DNA from: an uncultured Methanomicrobiales archaeon
GTDB taxonomy: Archaea > Thermoplasmatota > Thermoplasmata > Methanomassiliicoccales > Methanomethylophilaceae
Assembly: GCA_937892275.1 (NCBI GenBank)
Contig: CALAVG010000112.1
Coordinates: forward strand, 1-64,000
Direction of reading: 5' to 3'
DNA: 64,000 nt
Part shown: positions 34,683 through 43,553 of the stretch, piece after piece
Layout of the letters: each line of letters opens with the position of its first letter
Numbering within the stretch: position 1 is the stretch's first letter
Made by a program: the position numbers and the translations under genes
Notes under the pieces: generated by a model
What the model was told of the DNA's origin: nothing
Databases searched by the model: none
Seen by the model: the letters and a program-made list of their open reading frames with translations, nothing else

Positions 34683-35422
34683 CAGAGCACCTCCTTAATC
34701 TGAAGCGCATCCTTAGGACAAGCGTCCACACAGTTCTGACAAGAGATGCACTTGGCGTTATCGAATACAGGACGAATGATGGGCTTACCCTTGTCATTGA
34801 CTCCCTTCTCTACCATCTCAACTGCGTTGACAGGGCAGACCTTGGAGCACTTCTTGCATCCGATACATTTGCTGTCGGTGAGTTCCGGTTTGTCTACATC
34901 GAATATGAACACACGCCTCTCGGGGTTGCCGTTCTCGATGTCTGAGGGAAGTGTCACTTCCAGCTTGACCTCCATTCCGGGGGTCGTGTTGGGATAGTTC
35001 AGTCTCCTGGGTCCGTAGAGCAGATCGTACCTGGTGTACTCTGCGAGCTCGTACTCGGGTGTGACTGTCATTGCGTCGGTGGGGCAGTACTCTGCGCAGT
35101 AACCGCAGAAGGCGCACCTTCCGACATTGACCTGAGGCCTCATGACCTTGTTTCCTTCGTCGTCATCCACTTCAATGAGTTTGATGGCCTGGGTGACACA
35201 CATACGTGCGCACATACCGCATCCGACGCACTTGTCGAACCTGAGTCCGGGGCGTCCGCGGTAGTTCTCCGGAATCCATTCCTTCTCATAGGGGTACAGG
35301 ACTGTGACGGGCCTGTGCACGACTGTCTTGCAGAAGAGCTTGAAGACTGTCCATATGGGCTTCATGATCCAAAGGCTCTTTGCGAGGTTCTTCGGATATT
35401 TGTCCAAATATTTCATTGCCAT
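34682..35422 (-). CDS. fpoI: Fpo/Nuo-like complex subunit I, extended form with four [4Fe-4S] motifs
   Basis: 246 residues, against about 140-180 for usual FpoI/NuoI. The normal two clusters are at Cys65-68-71-75 and Cys103-106-109-113. After a linker of about 70 residues a second ferredoxin-like unit follows with Cys186-189-192-196 and Cys225-228-231-235, all spaced CxxCxxCxxxCP. The frame is continuous with no internal start likely. Subunit I leads electrons to the N2 cluster of FpoB. The extra pair of clusters could accept electrons directly from a soluble donor such as ferredoxin or a heterodisulfide reductase, replacing the missing FpoF; this is inference. One base overlaps fpoH upstream. 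Confidence 0.92.
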   Translation of the reverse strand: MAMKYLDKYPKNLAKSLWIMKPIWTVFKLFCKTVVHRPVTVLYPYEKEWIPENYRGRPGLRFDKCVGCGMCARMCVTQAIKLIEVDDDEGNKVMRPQVNVGRCAFCGYCAEYCPTDAMTVTPEYELAEYTRYDLLYGPRRLNYPNTTPGMEVKLEVTLPSDIENGNPERRVFIFDVDKPELTDSKCIGCKKCSKVCPVNAVEMVEKGVNDKGKPIIRPVFDNAKCISCQNCVDACPKDALQIKEVL

Positions 35423-36585
35423 CAGTAGAACCCTCCTACCTTAAGGAATACGGCGATTGCGAGGTTGAACACGGCCAGAGGCATGAAAACCTTCCAACCG
35501 AGGTTGAGGATCTGATCGGGCCTGACACGAGCGATAGCTCCTCTGACGAGAATCATCAGGAAGAACACGAACCATGCCTTGATGAGGAACACAATCTCGG
35601 GAAGTCCAGTTCCGCCGAACACGGGGATGGTCCATCCTCCGAGGAACATGATGGCTACCATTCCGCATGAGACAGATCCCCTGAGGTAGTCTCCGAGCAT
35701 GATAAGTCCCCACTTCATTCCGGCGTACTCGGTCTGCCATCCCTCGACCAGCTCAGTCTCTGCTTCGGCGATGTCGAAGGGAGGCCTCTCACACTCTGCG
35801 ATTGCGCAGAAGAAGAAGACGATGAAACCAAGTGCCATCGGGATGACGTTCCAGATCGTATCCTGCATTGCCACGATGTCATTGATGTTGAAGCTGCCTG
35901 CGAGCAGTGAGATCGTAGCGATGATGATCAACATAGGTACTTCGTAAGATATCATAAGCTCGGCAGCCCTGATTCCTCCGATAAGGGAGTACTTGTTGTT
36001 CTGTGCCCATCCGGAAACCAGGATGAAGAACGGTGCGAGGGCGTAGAACGCCATGATGATCAGAAGTCCGGTGTCGTAGTTGACGACGTACCACCTGTCG
36101 GACAGGGGCACCATACACGCGACGAAGCACGAGAGACCGACGATAAGCGAGACACACCACATGTATGTCATCTTGTCGACCTTCGCAGGGATTGTGTTTT
36201 CTTTCATGAAGGTCTTGAGACCGTCCGCGACACACTGAAGGAATCCTTTCAGTCCTATCATTGTTCCGCGCCTGTCCATCAACCTTCCGAGGACCTTACG
36301 CTCCATCCATAGGTTCAACAGAACGACGACGAATGCCACGATGAAGATGACCAGCATGAACAGGACCAGTGCGAAGAGCACGATGACCTGATCGCATACG
36401 AGCCACTCAGAGACAGGGTTACCGGGGAACAGGAGGTTAATCAGCCAAGCGATTGTACCGCCGATGATCTCCCAGAGTCCGTAACAGATGTCATAGGGCA
36501 AGTTGTCTGACAGGAAGGGTGTGAAGGGATTCTCGTAAGGATCACCGAAGTTGATCCAATCCAGAATTGATGTGTATTCTGCCAT
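35422..36585 (-). CDS. fpoH: Fpo/Nuo-like complex subunit H
   Basis: 387 residues, about eight membrane helices, the subunit that joins the peripheral arm to the membrane arm. Seen: WMERKVLGRLMDRRGTMIGLKGFLQCVADGLK-type loop (key residues ERKVLGRLMDR), ECERPPFDIAEAETELVEGW (the acidic loop before helix 6, family E..R.PFD..E.E.ELV.G) and YAGMKWGL. ATG 36585 sits 6 bases after GGTGA; GTG 36591 is an alternative. An N-terminal extension of about 75 residues is longer than in bacterial NuoH. Confidence 0.95.
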   Translation of the reverse strand: MAEYTSILDWINFGDPYENPFTPFLSDNLPYDICYGLWEIIGGTIAWLINLLFPGNPVSEWLVCDQVIVLFALVLFMLVIFIVAFVVVLLNLWMERKVLGRLMDRRGTMIGLKGFLQCVADGLKTFMKENTIPAKVDKMTYMWCVSLIVGLSCFVACMVPLSDRWYVVNYDTGLLIIMAFYALAPFFILVSGWAQNNKYSLIGGIRAAELMISYEVPMLIIIATISLLAGSFNINDIVAMQDTIWNVIPMALGFIVFFFCAIAECERPPFDIAEAETELVEGWQTEYAGMKWGLIMLGDYLRGSVSCGMVAIMFLGGWTIPVFGGTGLPEIVFLIKAWFVFFLMILVRGAIARVRPDQILNLGWKVFMPLAVFNLAIAVFLKVGGFY

Positions 36586-36591
36586 TTGCAC

Positions 36592-37746
36592 TCACCTGTC
36601 TGTCTCTCCCAGACACATGTCGATCTGTGCCAGAACTGCGGGAACATCCGCAATCCTGACTCCTTCGCACATGACTTTGGAGCATGAGACGTTCGTGAAG
36701 ATCGGACTGCGGACCTTGAGCCTGTAGGGCTTGTCGGTACCATCCGAAGCGAGATACATGATGGACTCTCCACGGGGGTCCTCGAGCCTTCCGAATGTGG
36801 TTCCGGCGGGGACCTTTGTAGGTGTCTTGATTCTGTAAGGTGCGTTCTTTCCGAGTGCCTCGACCTTCTTGACCGCCTGCCTGATGATATCGCAGGACTG
36901 GAACATCTCCTCGATACGGATCATGTACCTGTCGTACGTGTCTCCGACCTTGGTGTCCTTATTGAGGACAGGGACCTCGAAGTCGACCTTGTCATAGTTG
37001 TCGTAGGGATCATCACGGCGGATATCGAAATCAACACCGCATCCCCTCATCGCGGGACCGGTGAGACCCATGTTGGCACACTGCTCGCGTGTAAGGTAAC
37101 TAATCTTTCTCATCCTTGATACGAAGACGGATGAGTCGTCGATCAGGTAGATGATATCCCACATCGCTTTCTCGAAGCGGTCGACTGTCCTCAGGATATC
37201 CCTATCGAACAGAGGGGTGGTGTCGTTCCTAACTCCACCGATACGGGGATAGTTCGTGGTCATCCTGGCACCGCACAGTTTGACGTTAAGGTCAAGGAAG
37301 TACTCCCTCTCCCTCATTGCCCACAGGAACACGGTCAGGTTACCCATGTCGGTTCCGACTGCGGCGAGCCACATGAGGTGCGACTGGATACGACAAATCT
37401 CATCGGCCACGATTCTTATGTATTTGGCCTTCTCCGGAATATCGATTCCGAGGGCCTTCTCGACCGTCATACAGTAGAGATGAGAATATGTCATCGATGC
37501 ACAGTAGCAAAGACGGTCCGTCATGGGGATGATCCTTGCATAATCTCTGTTCTCGGTCTCCTTCTCCCAACCGCGGTGAAGGTATCCGACGATAGGATCT
37601 GCGTCGACACAGAACTCTCCGTCGATCTTCAGCTTGAGTGTCCAAAGACCGTGAGAGAACGGGTGCTGTGGACCCCAAATGACCCACATCTTGTCGGTGT
37701 CCATCTTCTCTTGTGCTTCTAATACTGGTACAAGTGAATCTGCCAT
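36592..37746 (-). CDS. fpoD: Fpo/Nuo-like complex subunit D
   Basis: 384 residues, homologue of the [NiFe]-hydrogenase large subunit without the NiFe cysteines. The family start GPQHPFSHGLWTLKLKIDGE and the GYLHRGWEKETENRDY block are intact, as is the R-rich C-terminus (GRLEDPRGESIMYL). With FpoB it forms the methanophenazine-type quinone pocket near N2. ATG 37746 has AGGAGTGA upstream; GTG 37755, overlapping fpoC, is less likely. Confidence 0.95.
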   Translation of the reverse strand: MADSLVPVLEAQEKMDTDKMWVIWGPQHPFSHGLWTLKLKIDGEFCVDADPIVGYLHRGWEKETENRDYARIIPMTDRLCYCASMTYSHLYCMTVEKALGIDIPEKAKYIRIVADEICRIQSHLMWLAAVGTDMGNLTVFLWAMREREYFLDLNVKLCGARMTTNYPRIGGVRNDTTPLFDRDILRTVDRFEKAMWDIIYLIDDSSVFVSRMRKISYLTREQCANMGLTGPAMRGCGVDFDIRRDDPYDNYDKVDFEVPVLNKDTKVGDTYDRYMIRIEEMFQSCDIIRQAVKKVEALGKNAPYRIKTPTKVPAGTTFGRLEDPRGESIMYLASDGTDKPYRLKVRSPIFTNVSCSKVMCEGVRIADVPAVLAQIDMCLGETDR

Positions 37747-37751
37747 GTCTC

Positions 37752-38216
37752 TCACTCCTGACTCCTCATCTTATATGACTTCCTGAACGGGAAGAATTCG
37801 TAGTTCTGCGGTGTGAGCAGTCTCTCAAGCCTCGGGTGGTTGTCGAAGACGATTCCGAAGAGCTCCCATGTCTCCCTCTCGTGCCAGTTCGCTCCCTCCC
37901 AGATATCGGTGACGCATGCAATGTGCAGGTCGTCTGCGGGAACATCGACATCGAGGTCGATCATGATTCCGTTATAGTAGTTGGCGAGAAGGTAGACGAC
38001 CATGAGGTGGTCCACATAATCCACGGCTGTGACGACCGAGCAGTGCTCGAATGTGAGGTTGTCGTGGATGAACTGGCACACATCGTGCGAAATCTCCCTG
38101 GGACACTTGGCCTTGACCCTGCGCTCCTCTGTGGAAAGGATCTCCACATCGGGGAACTGCGAGGTGAGTGCCGCTGTGATCTCCGAGACTGAAGGACTCT
38201 GATAGACTTCTGCCAT
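37752..38216 (-). CDS. fpoC: Fpo/Nuo-like complex subunit C
   Basis: 154 residues, the 30-kDa subunit type. The diagnostic C-terminal block is present: ANWHERETWELFGIVFDNHP and LERLLTPQNYEFFPFRKSYK (family ..R.E.YDMFGI.F.GHP.L.R.L). Peripheral-arm structural subunit. ATG 38216 follows the fpoB stop by 2 bases; longer frames to 38315 are antisense-like. Not fused to D, unlike in some bacteria. Confidence 0.93.
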   Translation of the reverse strand: MAEVYQSPSVSEITAALTSQFPDVEILSTEERRVKAKCPREISHDVCQFIHDNLTFEHCSVVTAVDYVDHLMVVYLLANYYNGIMIDLDVDVPADDLHIACVTDIWEGANWHERETWELFGIVFDNHPRLERLLTPQNYEFFPFRKSYKMRSQE

Positions 38217-38218
38217 AC

Positions 38219-38782
38219 TCAGTCCTCCATGAAGTTTCCTCTGCGGAAGTATGCCTCGATCTTCTTCTGAAGGAGCATGAATCCGTCGATCATTGCGTCG
38301 GGACGTGCAGGACATCCGGGGATATACACGTCGACGGGGACGATCTGGTCAAGTCCCTGAACACAGTTGTAGGAATCGTACCAGGGACCTCCAGAAATGG
38401 CGCACTCTCCCATTGCGACGACCCACTTGGGGTTGGGGATCATCTCATAGAGACGCCTGAGGTCGGGACGGATCTTCTTGGATATCCAACCGTTGACCAG
38501 AAGGATATCGGTCTGCCTGGGTGAAGAACGGTAGATCATACCGTAACGCTCTGCATCGTACCTTGGAGCCGAAGCTGCTGCCATCTCGAGAGCGCAGCAT
38601 GCGAGACCCCAGTGCAGGGGGTGCATGGAATTCTTCATACCCCATGCCCAGATAGGACCTGTCAACTTGTCCACTGTTCTCTTTGTTCCTGTGCTGAGGA
38701 GGTCGTTGATGATCGCGTCCGACCATGTCATGAACTCGTCAGCACTCATTGCTACCGCATGGGGGTAAAGGCTCATATCCAT
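38219..38782 (-). CDS. fpoB: Fpo/Nuo-like complex subunit B
   Basis: 187 residues, carrier of the N2 [4Fe-4S] cluster. All ligands are visible: the tandem cysteines in HWGLACCALEMAA, Cys in VVAMGECAISGGPWYDS and Cys in YIPGCPARPDA. ATG 38782 lies 7 bases after a GGAGG site and inside the end of fpoA (10-base overlap), so it is translationally coupled. ATG 38776 is an in-frame alternative. Confidence 0.96.
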   Translation of the reverse strand: MDMSLYPHAVAMSADEFMTWSDAIINDLLSTGTKRTVDKLTGPIWAWGMKNSMHPLHWGLACCALEMAAASAPRYDAERYGMIYRSSPRQTDILLVNGWISKKIRPDLRRLYEMIPNPKWVVAMGECAISGGPWYDSYNCVQGLDQIVPVDVYIPGCPARPDAMIDGFMLLQKKIEAYFRRGNFMED

Positions 38783-39135
38783 ACTTCCGCCTCCTTCTTA
38801 AGAGAGTAGGCGACTCCGAGGACCATGATTCCGAAGAAGATGATCATCATGAGTTGAGCTGTTGCGCTCAATCCTGAGAAGGCGATTGCCCAGATCAGGA
38901 GGAAGGTGGCTACTAAGTCGAAAACCACGAAGATAAGAGCGAACGTATAGTACTGGAATCTGAACTGTACGTGCGCTTCTCCGATAGGTTCCGATCCGCA
39001 CTCGTAGGTCTGTTCCATCCACTCAGTGGGTTTCTCAGGCCTGAGGAACCTAGATACCAACCATGCAAGAGGGCCGAATGCGAACGTCAAAAGCGCCACA
39101 AAGGCCAATGGCATGTAGTACATTATTAGTAACAT
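38773..39135 (-). CDS. fpoA: Fpo/Nuo-like complex subunit A
   Basis: 120 residues with three membrane helices. Seen: the NuoA loop YECGSEPIGEAHVQFRFQYYTFALIFVVFD (key residues YECG..P.G.A...F...YY) and a C-terminal helix ending SLKKEAEVWI. First gene of the operon. ATG 39135 is chosen because it lies where a transcript from the TATA element at about 39161-39171 should begin, making the message leaderless or nearly so. The frame continues to 39177 upstream but that part overlaps the promoter. Confidence 0.92.
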   Translation of the reverse strand: MLLIMYYMPLAFVALLTFAFGPLAWLVSRFLRPEKPTEWMEQTYECGSEPIGEAHVQFRFQYYTFALIFVVFDLVATFLLIWAIAFSGLSATAQLMMIIFFGIMVLGVAYSLKKEAEVWI

Positions 39136-39160
39136 TGGGCAGTTGGATACCTTATCAGTA

Positions 39161-39171
39161 CATAAAGATAA
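39161..39171 (-). promoter_or_regulatory. TATA element of the fpo operon
   Basis: On the - strand the sequence reads TTATCTTTATG, centred about 30 bases before the fpoA start, consistent with a leaderless or very short-leader transcript. The divergent proC gene starts at 39250, so both promoters share about 115 bases. A GC-rich ACACGCG lies between them. Confidence 0.45.
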
Positions 39172-39249
39172 CCGCACACGCGTTCTATAATAGGGCTGGG
39201 TAGTGAACGAAAGGCCAGCATTTTAGTATTGAACGACGGTTTCATACCC

Positions 39250-40056
39250 ATGTCTGTCCAAATCGGCTTCATCGGCGCAGGAAAGATGGCGGAGGCTCTC
39301 ATCGGAGGGCTGGTATCGAAAAATGTCTTCTCGAAGAACGAGATCATCGCATGTGCACCCAGTGAGTTCACGAGGGACCGTGTTGAGTCCGTTTACGGCA
39401 TCAAAGTGTACGAGAAGGCGGCCGACGTAGTGAGTAAAGCTGACATCATCGTGCTTGCGGTGAAACCGAAGAACGTCCCGGACCTCTTCGAAAAGGAGAA
39501 GGTGACCATCGGGAAGGGAAAGATCCTCATCAGCATCGTCGCAGGATTGACGCTAACTAAGATGGATTACTATGTGCCAGATGCGAAAAAGGTAAGGGTC
39601 ATGCCGAATCACTGCTGCATGGTCTTGGAAGGGGCGATGGGATACACCTGCGACCCATCCATGAGACCGGCTGACAAGAAGAGGATCAACGAGATACTGT
39701 CATCCGTCGGATTGGCCATAGAGGTCCCGGAATCCCAGATGGACGCCGTGACAGGTATAGCAGGAAGCTCCCCTGCATTCCTCTACATGGTCATAGATGC
39801 CATGGCGGAGGCTGGAGTGCTCAACGGACTGAGCCGCGATCAGGCGGTGAAACTCGCTGCACAATCAATGCTCGGATCTGCAAAGATGGTGCTGGAGACA
39901 AGGAAGCATCCCGAGCAGCTCAGGGACGAGGTATGCTCACCCGGCGGTACGACAATCGTTGGTGTGAAGATACTCGAGGACCTCGGTCTACGTTCGGCGA
40001 TGGCGTCTGCCGTTGACGGTACGATAGCAAGATCCCGTGAAATGAGCCAGGAATGA
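39250..40056 (+). CDS. proC: pyrroline-5-carboxylate reductase
   Basis: 268 residues. The last step of proline synthesis, NAD(P)H reduction of pyrroline-5-carboxylate. Seen: the Rossmann motif IGFIGAGKMAEALIGGL, VLAVKPKNV, the block VTGIAGSSPAFLYM and the C-terminal signature LRDEVCSPGGTTIVGVKILE. ATG 39250 is the homologous start; TTG 39229 is in frame but unlikely. It is divergent from the fpo operon and convergent (3 bases apart) with the B12-radical SAM gene. The usual proAB partners are not in the window. Confidence 0.94.
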   Translation: MSVQIGFIGAGKMAEALIGGLVSKNVFSKNEIIACAPSEFTRDRVESVYGIKVYEKAADVVSKADIIVLAVKPKNVPDLFEKEKVTIGKGKILISIVAGLTLTKMDYYVPDAKKVRVMPNHCCMVLEGAMGYTCDPSMRPADKKRINEILSSVGLAIEVPESQMDAVTGIAGSSPAFLYMVIDAMAEAGVLNGLSRDQAVKLAAQSMLGSAKMVLETRKHPEQLRDEVCSPGGTTIVGVKILEDLGLRSAMASAVDGTIARSREMSQE

Positions 40057-40059
40057 GAA

Positions 40060-41784
40060 TTATTTCCTGAACATCGATTTTACCAGACCGAATCCGACAC
40101 GGGGTGCGTTGCTCCATATGGAGCCCGCATCCCAGTCGAGGTCCTTCTTGTTGGCAATTGTGGAGTTCATCATACGGGTACCCTCGTCCTTGGTCTCCCA
40201 CAGACGTGCGTCCCTTTCCTCCCTGTCCTCGATGAGCATGATCTCGTCGACCTTGTGCATGAGTTCGCGAGCGAACTCTGTCCTGGCACACCTGTCATCC
40301 TTCGTTTTCTCATCGATACGACCGGCCTCGAACTCCTTCTGTGCGAGTACGAGCGCGGCGTCGTAGGATACCTCAGCGACATCGTCCCTTGTCATCCACT
40401 TGGTCTCGTATGAGAGGACATGTTTCCATGAGGGATTGTCCAAAAGCTTCCTGTGATCCTCCAAGGTGCGTGCCCTCAGCTTGTATCCCCATTTCTCAGG
40501 TTCCTCGAAGATCCTGCTGCCGGGATCGACGAACGGTGCAAAAGGAGCGTTGTAAATGAACAGATTATCCTCCCTCTTGACCAATCCCCACAGCTTCTCG
40601 GCGCATTCCACGCTGTAGAGTGCGGATTTCCTGTCCTGATAGGGAAGACCGTTCATGTAGAACAGATCCATCCTGCTGCAGCCGTTGTTGAATGCGGCTG
40701 GAAGCGTTTTCTCGATGGCCTCGTTGGTGTATCCCTTCCCGAGATTCAGTCTGACGTACTCGTCATGAGAATCCGGGGAGAACTCGATGGACCATCCGCC
40801 GTCGAACGTCTTGTCGATCTTGCTGAAGTATTCCGGCGTACCGCCGTTGAACAGTTCAATGACCACATGGTTGGTGATGCGGCGCTCCTTGCATGCCTTG
40901 AGGAACCTGTCGGCATAATCCATGCTATGCTGCCTCAAGTCACCGACTATGAATATCGGGGTGTCGAGATAGGATTGAATCAAATCCATATCCTCCGCGA
41001 GCTTCTCAGGGCTCCTGAAGGCGGGTGCCTTCCTGCATACGACCCTGTCATTGGCGAAATGGGATCCTCCGCATTCCGCACAGTTGATGGAACATCCTCT
41101 GACTGTGAAGACGGATGTCAGCGGGAGCTTGTCCCAGCCGTACCACGGAAGGGCTCCGGAGATGTCCATGTTGCGCATGACGCATTTGATCATGGTCCCA
41201 TAATCGAACATGACCTCGTCCAGGGATTCCAGCGAATACGTCACAGGATTCTCGTGGACGTGCCCGTCCTTGTCCTTCCATGTAAGATTCGGTACCTCGG
41301 AGAGATCGCCTCCCTTCTCGAGGACCTGCATCATCTTGACCGTGGGCACCTCCGTGGTGTCGCCCCTCATAATGAGATCTATCTCGGGCCTCTGGATCAA
41401 CTCCCTATAGAAGTACGATGATGTGAGACCCCCGAACTCCACAAGGGCATCCGGATGGTACTTCTTCACTATCTTTGCGAGTTCTATTGCACCGTGGGCA
41501 TGCGGCATCCAATGCAGATCTATGGCGAAGACTTTCGCGTTGAGCTTGGATATCCTCTTCTCCACGTCGAACTTCTCGCTCTGGAGCATCTGGACCGCTA
41601 TGTTGACGATCCTTGTCCTGAATCCTGCCGCCTCCAGATGGGAGGAAATCGTCATGAACCCTATCGGGTACATCTCGAATACCGGCGATGAAGGAATGAC
41701 ATCGCTGACAGGCCCGTAGAATATGGGCTTCTTACGGAAATCATAGACAGAGGGTGCGTGCATGAAGATTATGTCGGATCTCAT
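40060..41784 (-). CDS. B12-binding radical SAM protein
   Basis: 574 residues. An N-terminal alpha/beta domain (about 1-190) resembles the cobalamin-binding domain of class B radical SAM enzymes. The radical SAM cluster motif is VRGCSINCAECGG, Cys231, Cys235 and Cys238 (CxxxCxxC), followed by a TIM-barrel half and a long C-terminal extension (about 430-574). The B12 His motif DxHxxG is not obvious, so cobalamin may be bound base-off. It resembles the archaeal Ta0216-like family of unknown function. It is the last gene of the run mmp11-uppS-this gene, with 4 bases to uppS, so a role in lipid or cofactor modification is possible. Substrate unknown. Confidence 0.82.
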   Translation of the reverse strand: MRSDIIFMHAPSVYDFRKKPIFYGPVSDVIPSSPVFEMYPIGFMTISSHLEAAGFRTRIVNIAVQMLQSEKFDVEKRISKLNAKVFAIDLHWMPHAHGAIELAKIVKKYHPDALVEFGGLTSSYFYRELIQRPEIDLIMRGDTTEVPTVKMMQVLEKGGDLSEVPNLTWKDKDGHVHENPVTYSLESLDEVMFDYGTMIKCVMRNMDISGALPWYGWDKLPLTSVFTVRGCSINCAECGGSHFANDRVVCRKAPAFRSPEKLAEDMDLIQSYLDTPIFIVGDLRQHSMDYADRFLKACKERRITNHVVIELFNGGTPEYFSKIDKTFDGGWSIEFSPDSHDEYVRLNLGKGYTNEAIEKTLPAAFNNGCSRMDLFYMNGLPYQDRKSALYSVECAEKLWGLVKREDNLFIYNAPFAPFVDPGSRIFEEPEKWGYKLRARTLEDHRKLLDNPSWKHVLSYETKWMTRDDVAEVSYDAALVLAQKEFEAGRIDEKTKDDRCARTEFARELMHKVDEIMLIEDREERDARLWETKDEGTRMMNSTIANKKDLDWDAGSIWSNAPRVGFGLVKSMFRK

Positions 41785-41788
41785 GCAC

Positions 41789-42568
41789 TCAAGCTCCGTA
41801 GCGCCTCTTGCGCTGCTGATATGTTCTTATTGCCCTCAGGAAATCGATGAACCTGAATCCAGGCCAATATACATCAGTGAAATAAAGTTCGGAATATGCC
41901 ATCTGCCAGAGCAGGAAATTGGACAGTCTCTCCTCTCCTGATGTCCTCAGTACGAGGTCCGGATCGGGTATGTCGCTTGTGGATATCGCTGATGAAATCA
42001 GATCCTCATCTATGTCGTCCAGATCCAATTCTCCGTCCCTGACCTTTGCGGCTATGCAACGGACCGCGTTAGCTATGTCCTGCCTGCCTCCGTATCCGAC
42101 GGCCATGTAAACGGTCAGTTCTGTGTAATCCTTGGTCTTCTCCTCGGCGTATTCCACCGCCTTGAGGAGGGATTCGGGGAACAGTTTCCTGTCCCCTATT
42201 ACTTTGATGCTGGCACGGCGCTTGTGGACCTCCTCGGAATCGGCGTACTCATAGAACGACTTCTCCATCAGTTCCATTATGTAGCTGACCTCATCCGGGT
42301 CCCTCTTGAAATTCTCAGTGGAGAAAGCGAAGAGGGTCAGGTGCTTGACCTTCAGGTCCATGCACCATTCCAGTACCTCCTTGAGCTTCTCCCTGCCCAT
42401 GGCGTGCCCTTTGATGGTCGAATCACCGAGGACCTCCTCCGCATATCTGCGGTTTCCGTCCATGATGATGGCTATGTGCTGGGGTATCTCCCCGGCCATG
42501 ACCTCCTTCTTGAGAGCGGACTCATAGGCTATGTATGCCGCATCCTTGACCAGATTCGGCATCACCAT
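41789..42568 (-). CDS. uppS: cis-prenyltransferase (undecaprenyl/dolichyl diphosphate synthase type)
   Basis: 259 residues. It makes long-chain polyprenyl diphosphate, the lipid carrier for glycosylation in archaea. Seen: HIAIIMDGNRRYAE (catalytic Asp), LTLFAFSTENFKR, AVGYGGRQDI, and the C-terminal DPDLVLRTSGEERLSNFLLWQMAYSE with the conserved RxSGE.RxSNF. ATG 42568 lies 5 bases after the mmp11 stop with a GAGTGAT site; ATG 42562 is an alternative. Confidence 0.95.
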   Translation of the reverse strand: MVMPNLVKDAAYIAYESALKKEVMAGEIPQHIAIIMDGNRRYAEEVLGDSTIKGHAMGREKLKEVLEWCMDLKVKHLTLFAFSTENFKRDPDEVSYIMELMEKSFYEYADSEEVHKRRASIKVIGDRKLFPESLLKAVEYAEEKTKDYTELTVYMAVGYGGRQDIANAVRCIAAKVRDGELDLDDIDEDLISSAISTSDIPDPDLVLRTSGEERLSNFLLWQMAYSELYFTDVYWPGFRFIDFLRAIRTYQQRKRRYGA

Positions 42569-42573
42569 GGGAA

Positions 42574-43539
42574 TCACTCGAAGTCCTGGGGGACACCTGC
42601 GGCCTTCTCTCCCATATCGAAGCAGCCGATTGCCGCGACGGCTCCGATGACACCTTTCATTCCGCCGTTCAGTGAGATGATCTGAACGCCGTTCTCCTCT
42701 GCGATCCTGACGGCATCCTCCGGTTTGAACAGGATGCTCTTGCAGTCCCATCCGAAATCCGCCAGGGGTTTGGGTATCTCCAATCCCTGGAAGACTGTCA
42801 TGATGGCATCGTCCGAATAGGACTCCTTGCGGATGAAATCCACGGCGAACTCTATCAATGCAGGGATCTCCGACTCCTTCACAGCGAACGATATGGCCGT
42901 ACCGCAGCAGTTCGTTGTCTTGTTCGGTGCGTCCGGGTTCAACTGTACGATCTTGTGTTCGATGAACTTGCCGATAGGACACTGGGTTCCGAGCTTCAAG
43001 CCTGCGACCCACGTCGCCCCCTTCTCCTTGGTGTCCGTATCGTCGATACCGATGATGACACGGACAAGTTTGGGGGTTATGATGTCCACATGGGCGGTAT
43101 GACCGCCTCCCATCTGGAAATCGTCGGGGAATTCCGTACGGAGGACATCCGGACATGCGGGCATGCATGCCCCCACTCCCAATGACGCTCCCGCCATACC
43201 GTACCATGTCGAGCGGACCTCGTCCCCTTCGACCTTGACGGCCTTGATACCCATCGCTCCAAGCTGCTGTGAGACGGGACCGAACTTCAGTTCGGCCTCA
43301 CCGATCTCTGCATCGGTAATAAGCATGGTCGATTTCAGATTGACGGACTTTATGACTCCGCCCGTACGACGTCTGTTGACGGCATCCCACTCCGCTGGAC
43401 CGACGGACGAGCAGGTCTCTATGAACTGGACCTTGCCGTTCTTCTCATCCACCATGGTGAGGAAACGCTTGCAGAACATCCTTCCGCTTCTGGCCTGTAC
43501 TTGTTCCGGTGTTAATATCTGTACCAATTTATTCACCAA
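42574..43539 (-). CDS. methanogenesis marker protein 11
   Basis: 321 residues matching the methanogen-specific marker 11 family, whose function is not established. The core contains VIIGIDDTDTKEKGATWVAG, an ATP/nucleotide-binding motif shared with TiaS-like proteins, followed by a glycine-rich C-terminus (LNGGMKGVIGAVAAIGCFD). Eight cysteines are scattered, including the pair TNCCGTA. Its presence supports a methanogen as host. It is upstream of uppS in a probable operon; ATG 43539 is the best start. Confidence 0.85.
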   Translation of the reverse strand: MVNKLVQILTPEQVQARSGRMFCKRFLTMVDEKNGKVQFIETCSSVGPAEWDAVNRRRTGGVIKSVNLKSTMLITDAEIGEAELKFGPVSQQLGAMGIKAVKVEGDEVRSTWYGMAGASLGVGACMPACPDVLRTEFPDDFQMGGGHTAHVDIITPKLVRVIIGIDDTDTKEKGATWVAGLKLGTQCPIGKFIEHKIVQLNPDAPNKTTNCCGTAISFAVKESEIPALIEFAVDFIRKESYSDDAIMTVFQGLEIPKPLADFGWDCKSILFKPEDAVRIAEENGVQIISLNGGMKGVIGAVAAIGCFDMGEKAAGVPQDFE

Positions 43540-43553
43540 ATATCAGAAAACGT

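Noticed and set aside
40453..41421. 322-codon + strand frame opposite the B12-radical SAM gene
   Set aside because: Its composition mirrors the conserved - strand protein; no start signal or homology was seen.
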